From assembly GCF_009689005.1 (NCBI RefSeq), contig NZ_AP021879.1, forward strand, positions 5,303,724 through 5,367,723: 64,000 bases of DNA, read 5' to 3'. Shown in pieces: positions 28,972 to 36,739 of this stretch (within the stretch, counting starts at the first letter, position 1; each line of letters begins with the position of its first letter). This DNA is from Desulfosarcina ovata subsp. ovata (GTDB taxonomy: Bacteria; Desulfobacterota; Desulfobacteria; Desulfobacterales; Desulfosarcinaceae). A program made the position numbers and the translations under genes. The notes below the pieces were generated by a model. That model made no database searches and was not told the DNA's origin. It saw only the letters and a list, made by a program, of their open reading frames with translations.

Positions 28972-29337
28972 ATGAGACGACGGTTTACAGGGGGAGAACT
29001 GTTTCAACTGCGCAATCGGATCCCGGTTGACTGGCTGATCAAAGAACAGCTTCATATCCCATCTAAAGTGATCGAAGGCATTTTTCGTTTTCTATGCCCG
29101 CTATGCAATGAATTTCAAACCGCGACCAACCCCAAGACCAATCTCGCCAGGTGCTTTCTTTGCGAGAAAAACTTCAACCCGATTGATTTGGTCATGACCG
29201 TGAAAGGCCTTGGATTCGTTGACAGTGTCAAATATTTGCAAACCCTTGTACCAAACAGACCGGATCCTTTAACGGACCAACGGTTGGAATTGAATCAACT
29301 GCTTGGCGATATCGGGAAACGGATGAGCATCGGGTGA
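28972..29337 (+). CDS. DnaG-like CHC2 zinc-finger protein of the transposon
   Basis: This 121-aa protein starts at ATG 28972 with AAGGAGG 9 nt upstream. It contains CPLC (Cys42, Cys45), then CFLC (Cys61, Cys64), then NPIDLVMTVKGLGFVDSVKYL, the same order as the primase zinc-binding domain CPFH...CFGC...GDxIxFVM...F..A...L. Only the zinc domain is present; there is no TOPRIM or polymerase part. A single-domain CHC2 protein in a transposon could recognise single-stranded or replication-fork DNA, which is inference from the DnaG domain. Confidence 0.8.
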   Translation: MRRRFTGGELFQLRNRIPVDWLIKEQLHIPSKVIEGIFRFLCPLCNEFQTATNPKTNLARCFLCEKNFNPIDLVMTVKGLGFVDSVKYLQTLVPNRPDPLTDQRLELNQLLGDIGKRMSIG

Positions 29338-29341
29338 ACAG

Positions 29342-29917
29342 ATGGCCAACAACCGACTCACCCAATTGGAGGAGATCATCGCTGCCAATCAACACCATTT
29401 TCACCAAACCGGTAAGGCATTAAAGCAGATTCGAGACGATCAATTGTTTCGAGATTTGCTGTTCGATTCGTTTGAAGGCTATGTCAAGGACCGGTGGGAT
29501 ATGGCCCGATCCCAGGCATATCGTCTGATTAAGGCCGCCAATGTCATCGACAATTTGTCTCCAATTGGCGACGGCATCCTTCCGGAGAATGAATACCAGG
29601 CCAGGATTCTAACGCGTTTTACAAAAGAGGATCAACGCAAGATCTGGCGTGCATTTATCGCATCCGGCATGGCGCTCACGGCTAAGAATATTAGAAAGTA
29701 CGCCCATCAAACCCTAAAGGCCAAGCATGTCAAAAAAAAGAATGCGTCTGTGGTCGATATCATCAGCGCAGACTATAAAACGGCCGTGATGGCCATGCTG
29801 GAACAGATTCGGTCGGCGCAAAACGATGATTGGCAAACGACATCCAGACAAGCGGCCTTATTCTGGCTGAAAGTGATGAAAGAGAAAATCATTCGTCATG
29901 AAAGACAAAGACTTTGA
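29342..29917 (+). CDS. ParB/KorB-like HTH protein of the transposon
   Basis: This 191-aa protein includes FEGYVKDRWDMARSQAYRLIKAANVIDNLSPIGDGILPENEYQARILTRF, a segment shared with many plasmid, phage and ICE proteins that carry an HTH of the KorB/ParB sort. No nuclease or methylase motif is visible. It starts 4 bp after the CHC2 gene and overlaps the transposase gene by 20 bp, so it is an integral part of the operon. It may be a DNA-binding targeting or regulatory factor. Confidence 0.7.
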   Translation: MANNRLTQLEEIIAANQHHFHQTGKALKQIRDDQLFRDLLFDSFEGYVKDRWDMARSQAYRLIKAANVIDNLSPIGDGILPENEYQARILTRFTKEDQRKIWRAFIASGMALTAKNIRKYAHQTLKAKHVKKKNASVVDIISADYKTAVMAMLEQIRSAQNDDWQTTSRQAALFWLKVMKEKIIRHERQRL

Positions 29918-31577
29918 ACAACTGCCCATGGACGACCGTTTCCTGATCTTGCTGCACAAAAAGATCATGGACAAAACCGGCAGCGCCAAACGCAGGGCCA
30001 AAAAATATTACATGGATCAATACCGTAAGACCGGCGTCATTCCCAAACCGCTGCTGCTTGCCGGCCAAGGCATCATGGAAGGCAGAAAGTGCAGCGGCCG
30101 GCGCCGGGTCTTGACCGAAAAAATCCAAAACCGCTTCATCGAGATGGTCAAGGCTTCCAGCGATCCATCGGACGATCGTTTTGTATTTATCACCCGCCAT
30201 GGACGAACCATCAAAAATTACCACGCCTGGCTCGAACAAGAGTTCGAACGTAGCATCTCACTTAGCGCTTTAAGGCGTTTTGCCAGGCAAGCCAACCTCA
30301 AGGTCTATTTGGAAAAACCAGACTTCGAGGAAAAGAACGATCCCAGCGTCTGCTTTAAGGACGAACCGGTCTTCGATTTGATTCAAATGGACGGATGCAG
30401 GTTTCGCTATTTCAAGATTCGATCGGACGACGGCGTTTGGGCCAAGCCCCAGGTGATCGAGTTTTTTGACACCGGATCGCGCAACATGCTTGTGCTTGAC
30501 GCCTATTTTTCCGAAAGCAGTCTAAATTCGGTGGACCTGTTCGAGAAATTTTTGGTGAGCACCCCCTTTCCGCAAAAAAAGATACGGCTGAGACCGGACA
30601 ATGCAAAGGGTTTTGTCAACCTGAAACGCCCCATCAACGAACTGAACATCAAATTTTCATTGCCAGGCGGATTTTATCTGCAACCAAACTTCTCACGCAT
30701 CCATGCGCCCAAGGACAAAGCACATCTGGAATCATCCCATCGCAGCATCCATCATTTTGAAATGCGGATCATCAAGCACTTTGAAGACCGCATCGTTAAG
30801 ACAGAACCGGGCTATATCTACAAAAAGGGCAAAAAAGGAAAAATTACCATCACCTATCTCGACATCGATCTTGCAACGCTGCGCCAGAGTGGTTTACTCG
30901 AAGCCTATCGCCGGCAGCACAATGAGCAAAAGCACTATTATTCTGTGAACGGTAAAACATCGGCCTGGGTGCCCAAGGAGAAGTTTGACGACGGTCTTGC
31001 CCAATACGAGTGGATAACGTTCAGTGCGGATGACGTACGCCATTTCGTCAAATACGGCTATGACAAGATCAACGCCACCGTGGGGGCGAAAGGCATCATT
31101 ACTTTCAAAAAGCAGACCTACTATGTGGCCGTTGGCGCGCAACACTTCAGCCGCCACAAGAGCACCAAGGTGTATATCTCCGATCTTGGCGACAAGCTGT
31201 TTATCTTCGAGCATAAGGAAAACGGTATCCTGCTGGGTGAAGCGCTGCGCCGGGAACCTTACGAAAAGCCGGTCAAAAAGGCAGGCACCGAACCCAACGC
31301 GGTTGAATTGATCAGCGCTTTTCTGCAGGAGAAAAAGATGGCGGTGGACAGGCCACGACTGATTGACATCCATCTTCGGGGTTTGACCCTCGATGCCGCC
31401 CAAACAATCTATCGGCAACACCGGAAACGATATATCGCTTACGCGATCAAACTACGCCAGCCTGAAACCATCACCGGCAAGGCGCTTTTCAATGCGTTCA
31501 TTTTGGATTGCGAAAGACAATTGTCAAACAACCCTTTGGCCCCGTATGCCTCATGCAGCGAAAACAAAGTTTTATAA
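29898..31577 (+). CDS. DDE transposase (Mu/TnsB-like integrase core)
   Basis: This 559-aa protein has an N-terminal DNA-binding region, then an RNase H-fold core with Asp165 (LIQMDGCRFRYF), Asp234 (RLRPDNAKGF) and Glu278 (KDKAHLESSHRSIHHFE), a D-68-D-43-E spacing, and a basic C-terminal beta-rich region (YYVAVGAQHFSRHKSTKVYISDLGDKLFIFE) like the Mu C-terminal domain. The order transposase followed by ATPase matches TnsB-TnsC. It is complete and all three acidic residues are present, so it may be active. Confidence 0.9.
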   Translation: MKDKDFEQLPMDDRFLILLHKKIMDKTGSAKRRAKKYYMDQYRKTGVIPKPLLLAGQGIMEGRKCSGRRRVLTEKIQNRFIEMVKASSDPSDDRFVFITRHGRTIKNYHAWLEQEFERSISLSALRRFARQANLKVYLEKPDFEEKNDPSVCFKDEPVFDLIQMDGCRFRYFKIRSDDGVWAKPQVIEFFDTGSRNMLVLDAYFSESSLNSVDLFEKFLVSTPFPQKKIRLRPDNAKGFVNLKRPINELNIKFSLPGGFYLQPNFSRIHAPKDKAHLESSHRSIHHFEMRIIKHFEDRIVKTEPGYIYKKGKKGKITITYLDIDLATLRQSGLLEAYRRQHNEQKHYYSVNGKTSAWVPKEKFDDGLAQYEWITFSADDVRHFVKYGYDKINATVGAKGIITFKKQTYYVAVGAQHFSRHKSTKVYISDLGDKLFIFEHKENGILLGEALRREPYEKPVKKAGTEPNAVELISAFLQEKKMAVDRPRLIDIHLRGLTLDAAQTIYRQHRKRYIAYAIKLRQPETITGKALFNAFILDCERQLSNNPLAPYASCSENKVL

Positions 31578-32221
31578 ACGATAAGCGCCGGGTCTCCTAT
31601 CTATCCGCGGTATACAACCGGATCTACCGGGGACAGAGCGTATTGATCGAGGGCGAATATGGTGTCGGAAAAACTCGTTTCCTCGAACTGCTCAAACCCA
31701 AAAAACTTCAAGGCGTATGGGTGGAGTCGCTTTTCAATGTGCATGAAATGTTGGCCTCCATCCTTCAAGGGTTGAACTACGAGGCGGTGGCCACTTATCG
31801 GCGCACGCCCCATCATTTGAAGCTGATCCGCAATCTGACCGATTATTACATCATCATCGACGAGGCCAATGACATCGAAAAAAGGGTTTGGCCCTACCTG
31901 AAACGAATCATGGACGCGCACGTGCCCATCGTTTTGGCCGGACTGCCAAAGGTGAGGACATATTTGACCAGCCAGCATCCGGATATCCTCAGCCGATTGA
32001 AAACCTTGATTCTGTATCCCATCGTAGTCGAGGATTTCATCCTGGAATACAAGGATTTTGAATCTGAAGCCATCGAACAGATTTATGTGGCCACCAGGGG
32101 CGATATGAGAAAGTTCAAGGAAATTTGCACGGATTGCCGCGACAAGGCCAAAGAACTGGGCCATAGCTTCGTCGATTTAAATCTGGTGGTCGACTTTCTC
32201 GCCAATCTTCATCCCATGTAG
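31553..32221 (+). CDS. TnsC/MuB-like AAA ATPase of the transposon
   Basis: This 222-aa P-loop ATPase has Walker A GEYGVGKT (residues 34-41) and Walker B YYIIIDEAND (Asp103, Glu104), followed by a sensor-like IVLAGLPKVRTYL. It starts at ATG 31553 inside the transposase gene (25-bp overlap); the ribosome site is weak, pointing to coupled translation. MuB and TnsC activate the transposase and select target DNA. It is shorter than TnsC, lacking long N- and C-terminal extensions. Confidence 0.85.
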   Translation: MQRKQSFINDKRRVSYLSAVYNRIYRGQSVLIEGEYGVGKTRFLELLKPKKLQGVWVESLFNVHEMLASILQGLNYEAVATYRRTPHHLKLIRNLTDYYIIIDEANDIEKRVWPYLKRIMDAHVPIVLAGLPKVRTYLTSQHPDILSRLKTLILYPIVVEDFILEYKDFESEAIEQIYVATRGDMRKFKEICTDCRDKAKELGHSFVDLNLVVDFLANLHPM

Positions 32222-32407
32222 GCTCCAAAAAACAATCTCTTCCCTCACTCTGCGGCGAAGCAGCTTTCTCCCAAGACCTGTTAATCTAAATCCCACATCG
32301 TAACTTTTTTTAACTCTCGTAAAGTCTATTGTTATTGTATCGTTTCTCTATTAACCGCTAACGCGCAGCGGCATAAGATGCTTCAAGGCCTGAAATACGA
32401 TGAAAAA

Positions 32408-32534
32408 GTTACATTATTTTGCAACGTCCTAAAGGCAGCCAATGATCACTAACGCATTAATATATTTGGGATATTTTTTAAACGGGGCCTGAATAAACAG
32501 AACGGGAAGCGTTACACTATTTTTGCCTTAGCAG
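32408..32534. repeat. Right transposon end: terminal repeat and internal copy
   Basis: GTTACACTATTTTTGCC (32511-32527) is the terminal repeat; GTTACATTATTTTGC (32408-32422) is a second copy about 100 bp inside, and a weaker one (CGTAACTTTTTTTAA) lies near 32299. The 310 bp between the ATPase gene and the end contain no gene. Confidence 0.7.
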
Positions 32535-32588
32535 TTGGATTCACTAACCCACCGAAATGTATTTAAATATATCACTACATCCATTCAT

Positions 32589-32727
32589 AATTGTATCACT
32601 GTTCGATTATTATGGCGGCACTAAAATTTGTAACCATTTGATATTATTAAACCTGAGGGTTGACATAGGAGGGTCGAATTGATACGATTATTTGAATGAA
32701 TTCAAACTCATACAAATAATTGTATCA
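32589..32727 (+). promoter_or_regulatory. Sigma-70-type promoter with overlapping operator palindrome for OrfA
   Basis: TTGACA (32660-32665), a 17-bp spacer and TACGAT (32683-32688) make a near-ideal promoter 50 bp before OrfA. TGATACGATTATTTG (32680-32694) and CAAATAATTGTATCA (32713-32727) form a 14/15 inverted repeat that covers the -10 region. AATTGTATCA also occurs at 32589-32598. The HTH protein OrfA or the transposase may bind these sites. Confidence 0.7.
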
Positions 32728-32736
32728 TGAGGCCAT

Positions 32737-33429
32737 ATGCTCTCATTTGAAGAATCCAAGACAGTACTTCGGAACTTTTTCAACAAGAAGTATATCGCAG
32801 ATATTGGCCAGTTATATCATTTACTTCAAACGACGTCGCGAATGAGTGTTTTTCGAAGACTCAAACGCATGGGATATTTAACGAGTTTTACGGATGCCGG
32901 TCGTTATTATACGCTTCAGGATGTACCGATTTTTGATGAGTGGGGATTGTGGTTTCATAAGGGGATTGGTTTTTCACAATATGGCACGCTGAAAAACACC
33001 ATCATCAAAATCGTCCATTCTTCAGATGCCGGCATGATGCCCAAAGAAATGCTGAATTTGTTGAAAATAAGAATTCCCAACACGTTGCATAATGCACTGC
33101 ATGGGCTGGTTAAAAACAATCAGATCGGTCGCCGTCGGCTGGAACGTTTCTTTCTATATACAGATGCAAATCCTGAAAAAGCACAACTGCAGTTAAATAC
33201 GCGCCGTTTTCTTTTGCAAAAGACAGCACCGGTTGTTGAACCACCATCAGCAGAATTAACCATCGCCGTGCTGATTGAAGCGTTTAAAACCGTAAAGATC
33301 AGGGTGTCTCCAACGTTGGTTGCTGAGCGCCTGGACGTACGAGGGATGTCGGTTACAGTCGAGCAAGTCAAACAGATTTTTACTCGACACGGGATCCCGA
33401 CAGAAAAAAAAACGGCAAGCCTCCCTTAA
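32737..33429 (+). CDS. HTH protein, OrfA of a two-frame transposase gene
   Basis: This 230-aa protein is rich in winged-helix-like segments (IADIGQLYHLLQTTSRMSVFRRLKRMGYLTSFTDAGRYYTL; LKNTIIKIVHSSDAGMMPKEMLNLLKIRIPNTLHNALHGL). It ends EKKTASLP at a stop just after a run of nine A (33402-33410). A -1 shift on that run continues directly into OrfB. It could be made alone as a DNA-binding repressor and also as the N terminus of a fusion transposase, as in IS1/IS3. I do not recognise an IS family. Confidence 0.7.
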   Translation: MLSFEESKTVLRNFFNKKYIADIGQLYHLLQTTSRMSVFRRLKRMGYLTSFTDAGRYYTLQDVPIFDEWGLWFHKGIGFSQYGTLKNTIIKIVHSSDAGMMPKEMLNLLKIRIPNTLHNALHGLVKNNQIGRRRLERFFLYTDANPEKAQLQLNTRRFLLQKTAPVVEPPSAELTIAVLIEAFKTVKIRVSPTLVAERLDVRGMSVTVEQVKQIFTRHGIPTEKKTASLP

Positions 33430-33443
33430 ACGTCCTGAGCGAT

Positions 33444-35333
33444 TTGAGAGATGAGGCGCGTCGTTTGAATGACCGTTGTTGTAAACAGGCTTTCGGACTG
33501 ACCGATGTTGTTGTTTCGGCCAAAGAGGAGCGTGGACGCTGTGAAATCTGTCATGGCCCAATGAAAGTTCAGAAAACATACCGCCATGAAGGCAGGACCC
33601 TTCGACATGGAGTATTCGAAGTATGTGAAACAGTGTATGTTTGTGCCGGCCGATGCCATCATCCCGTCGGCACCTTGGTGACCCAAAGATCTTTATCCGT
33701 GTCGCAAACTATTATGCCAAACTGCAATGCCGGCTATGATTTGATGGTTTTTGTCGGACGCCAGCGGTTGCTTGAACATCGGCAGCGAGAAGAGATCATG
33801 GCAGCGCTCAATGACGACTATGGCATTCGTATCTCAGCTGGTGAAGTCAGTGACTTGGCCATGCGGTTTTCACAATATTTTCTACGGCTTCATTATGCAA
33901 AAGCCGACCGCATAAGAAAAATATTGGAAAATGACGGTGGATGGCCGATGCACATCGATGCAAGCGGAGAAAACGGCCGAGGCACGCTTTTTGTTGTGAT
34001 GGCCGGTTGGCGAAAATGGGTGCTTGGCGCATGGAAGATAGCCACTGAGAAAGCTGAACTTATTTTGCCATGTCTGCGCGACACCGTTGAAAGATTCGGC
34101 CCGCCTTGTGCGGGGATGCGAGATTTAGGGCGAGCGGTCACACCGGCGCTGAACGATTTGGTTTCCGAATTGGGATTGGAGATCCCTGTTTTGGCCTGCC
34201 ATCAGCACTTTCTGGCGGATATCGGCAAAGATCTTTTAAATTCTGACCATTGTGCCCTTCGCGACCTTTTTCGCAGAACCAAGGTTCAAGCCGACATTAA
34301 GCGCCTGATTCGCGAGTTCGGCGGAAAGATTGGTTTACAGATCGATGATGCTCGGCAAACGGTTATTGCATGGCAAGAGATGGAAGACCATACATATCAA
34401 TTGCCGCCGGGAAAAAATGGGATAGCGGTTGTCCGTGCGCTAAGCCAATGGGTGATCGACTATCATGCCGACGCCTCCGGGCTGGATTTTCCATTTGACC
34501 GACCCTATTTCGATTTTTTTAACCGCTGCATGATCGGATCAAAAGCGATTGATGCGTTTCTTCGTATCCCATCCGATGATCGAAAAGTAACCGGTGCACT
34601 CAAACGGCTTGGCCGGATTTTGACCAAAGTTGCTTGTGAAGTTCCTTTTCGTCACATCGTCAAGCGGCTCCAACGCCGTGCTGAGCTATTCGATGAACTG
34701 AGAGATCAACTGCGGACCGCGAAAAAACTGCCCGAAAATGAAACAGTGGCAGACATTGATGCGATGCGGAAACGATTGGACGATTGGACGGTATCGCTCA
34801 GAGAACTTCGTCCCAAAAGAGGCCCGGCCCAAGATACGCGCGATGCCATTGATATCATCCTGAAACATATCGATGTTCATGGCGAAAACCTTTGGGGCCA
34901 CATTATTACGTTACCGGAGAACGCCCCTTCTCGAATGCGACTTGTGAGTCGTACAAACGAAATTATAGAAAACTTTTTCGGCACAATAAAACACGGCGAA
35001 CGACGCAGGAGCGGGCGGAAAAACCTCACACATGATTTTGAACTATTACCAGCTGAGGCAGCGCTGGTGTACAATCTGAACCAACCCGATTATGTCAGTG
35101 CCGTTTGCGGATCCATTGATCGTCTTCCTCTTGCTTTTGCACAACTCGATAAAGAAGAAGCGCGGAGAAAAGAAAAAGGGTTACCGTCCCAAAAGATGTC
35201 AAATCTGGATAAAATACTTCAACTTTCCACTTCATCTTTATCTTCCGCTGATCGCCATGTTGTAAGAACGGAAAATATGAATCAACGCATCATCAAGGCA
35301 GCCAGAAGCCGCGCTCCGCGCGTCGCGTGTTGA
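33444..35333 (+). CDS. Large DDE-like transposase, OrfB of a two-frame element
   Basis: The frame is open upstream to the A9 run; as an independent gene it would start with TTG 33444, which has no good ribosome site. It has an N-terminal zinc knuckle (CEIC at 33-36; CAGRCHHP), then HIDASGENGRGTL (Asp172), CAGMRDLGRAV (Asp227) and NEIIENFFGTIKHGERRRSGRKNLTH (Glu506 or Glu509), a plausible D-D-E triad with a large ~280-residue helical insertion before the Glu. Such insertions occur in MULE/hAT-like transposases. The family match is from pattern memory only. No terminal repeats were located. Confidence 0.65.
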   Translation: MRDEARRLNDRCCKQAFGLTDVVVSAKEERGRCEICHGPMKVQKTYRHEGRTLRHGVFEVCETVYVCAGRCHHPVGTLVTQRSLSVSQTIMPNCNAGYDLMVFVGRQRLLEHRQREEIMAALNDDYGIRISAGEVSDLAMRFSQYFLRLHYAKADRIRKILENDGGWPMHIDASGENGRGTLFVVMAGWRKWVLGAWKIATEKAELILPCLRDTVERFGPPCAGMRDLGRAVTPALNDLVSELGLEIPVLACHQHFLADIGKDLLNSDHCALRDLFRRTKVQADIKRLIREFGGKIGLQIDDARQTVIAWQEMEDHTYQLPPGKNGIAVVRALSQWVIDYHADASGLDFPFDRPYFDFFNRCMIGSKAIDAFLRIPSDDRKVTGALKRLGRILTKVACEVPFRHIVKRLQRRAELFDELRDQLRTAKKLPENETVADIDAMRKRLDDWTVSLRELRPKRGPAQDTRDAIDIILKHIDVHGENLWGHIITLPENAPSRMRLVSRTNEIIENFFGTIKHGERRRSGRKNLTHDFELLPAEAALVYNLNQPDYVSAVCGSIDRLPLAFAQLDKEEARRKEKGLPSQKMSNLDKILQLSTSSLSSADRHVVRTENMNQRIIKAARSRAPRVAC

Positions 35334-36115
35334 GGGATATTGTAAAATCCAACCGTAGAATGACGCTTAAGAAAATTTCATAGGAGCGATAGCCGCCCGT
35401 TCCCCCATTGTGCCAGATCATTTCCAAGCCGTTCGATCAAAATCCTTTGAATCTCCCCGTCGGATGGGACTGGAGATGCCAATACTGACCGTCCAAGGGC
35501 GGTTACTGATATAATCCATGCTCCACATCGTAATAGTACTCCCACATGAAATCCCGATGAGATTTAGAACGTCCAACAGAGCCAGTCCCGATTCGACCGC
35601 AGTCGTCTTCCCTTTCATCCGCTTGACATAAAAATCGGACAGCCTTCTCGTGGTTGCATACTCATCTTTTGCGACCGGATTCCAAAGAAACTGATGGAAC
35701 GATGAAAGGGATGATGGATAAAATGGTGTTGAACAGAGCCGCCTGATGCCGTCGGTCAAGCTATGGATTTTATATAGCCTACCTGGTGAAGAATGCAAGG
35801 GAACATTGGAAGTTTGGATCACGAAATCGTTTTCTGATCATCTCGTTCGACCTGTAGGTTTATATAAATGAGTCCGTCAAGGGCGGATTCCGATGGAAAA
35901 TTCAGAGTCTTCGGGCCGCTCTTTAATGGGCGCCCCCTTTTTGACTTGGCCACGCAATCAATCAGTACTATGATATATTGTATTGTGATCCCATCCTGGT
36001 TTCGCAATAGCATTTCATTTTGTCGGCACGATGGCTCCCGCTTGGGGCCGGCCGTCTGCCAGTGTCCGGTGGAGGTGCTGATGGGTGAAACAATTGCCTT
36101 CAGCGAGGTAATGTG
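35334..36115. other. Gene-poor scar between mobile island and signalling genes; possible PAS remnant
   Basis: I see no intact gene in this 780-bp stretch. On the plus strand, the 3' end (about 36020-36118) reads CRHDGSRLGPAVCQCPVEVL followed by MGETIAFSEVM and a stop, which resembles the end of a PAS domain (xRxDGSxxPVEVxxxPVxxxGExIAFxEV). It may be the tail of a sensor gene destroyed by the insertions. A minus-strand frame (35418-35822) contains MWSMDYIS, vaguely like an IS3 core, but nothing else supports it. Confidence 0.4.
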
Positions 36116-36739
36116 ATGACGGTTCAAGACAAGCAAGAATCCCCCTTGCAACCGGATGCTCCGGTTCTGCTGGATGTCGACGGGGCCATGACGCGCCTGG
36201 GGAGAAAAGAGTGGATATATATCAAGATCCTCGAACAATTTGTTTTCGATTATAGCCACTTTGCAGAAACAATGGGCCGGTGCCTGGCCAAGCAGGATCG
36301 CAAGGGGGCCGAGCGACTGACCCACAAAATGAAAGGCGCGGCGGGACAGATCGGGGCGGAGGCTTTGTATGTAATGGCGCCTGCATTGCGCCAGATGGTT
36401 GCCACGCAGCCGACCGAGGTCGCCACCGGGAAACTTGCCGAGTTTGAGGGCCTCGTTAAGCAAACAGTTGCCGTCATCAACTCCTTTCTGGTATCAAAAG
36501 GCATACGAACGGATTTAGGATTCCAGCCATTGGGCGAACCGGAAATGATACCTCAGGCAGGCCTTCTGGAAAGCATCCGGCAGCACGCTTCAATGGGACG
36601 ATTTTCCCGGATCGAACGGATCATCGACGATCTGGAAAGAAAAAATTGTAATTACGAAACGTTTTGTGTGGGTATGCGCAAGCATATCCGCGCATATGAT
36701 GAAGCGGCGATTGCCGCTTATATAGACCGATGGACATGA
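36116..36739 (+). CDS. HPt-domain phosphotransfer protein
   Basis: This ~207-aa protein has LTHKMKGAAGQIGAEALYVMAPALRQM (residues ~65-95), the HPt hallmark with the phospho-accepting His in THKMKG. The C-terminal ~70 residues (ESIRQHASMGRFSRIERIIDDLERKN) look helical. ATG 36116 has GAGGT 7 nt upstream. It overlaps the receiver-kinase gene by 10 bp, so the two are probably translated together in a phosphorelay. Confidence 0.85.
   Translation: MTVQDKQESPLQPDAPVLLDVDGAMTRLGRKEWIYIKILEQFVFDYSHFAETMGRCLAKQDRKGAERLTHKMKGAAGQIGAEALYVMAPALRQMVATQPTEVATGKLAEFEGLVKQTVAVINSFLVSKGIRTDLGFQPLGEPEMIPQAGLLESIRQHASMGRFSRIERIIDDLERKNCNYETFCVGMRKHIRAYDEAAIAAYIDRWT

Larger units (their letters stand above)
28225..32534 (+). 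mobile_element. 4.3-kb transposon with perfect 25-bp inverted ends and five genes
   Basis: The ends 28225-28249 (CTGCTAAGGCAAAAATAGTG, then TAACG) and 32510-32534 are exact reverse complements over 25 bp. Between them, all on the plus strand, lie a Cys-rich basic protein, a CHC2 zinc-finger protein, a ParB/KorB-like HTH protein, a DDE transposase and an AAA ATPase. Extra copies of the end motif occur inside each end, as in Tn7/Mu-type elements with several transposase-binding sites. Base composition is more AT-rich than the host operons. No matching target duplication is visible (ACCCTT on the left against TTGGAT on the right). Transposase plus ATPase resembles TnsB/TnsC; the other three genes are not part of classic Tn7, Tn5053 or Mu. 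Confidence 0.85.

Noticed and set aside
28215..32544. Target-site duplication flanking the 4.3-kb transposon.
   Set aside because: GATCACCCTT on the left and TTGGATTCAC on the right share no direct repeat of 3-9 bp; reported as absent rather than forced.
35418..35822. Minus-strand 134-codon frame with MWSMDYIS, weakly like an IS3 transposase core.
   Set aside because: Only one short resemblance, no conserved downstream Asp/Glu, no ribosome site, and no terminal repeats.
35819..36463. Minus-strand 214-codon frame opposite the HPt gene.
   Set aside because: The plus strand carries an HPt domain with its phosphorylatable His; the antisense translation shows no family features.
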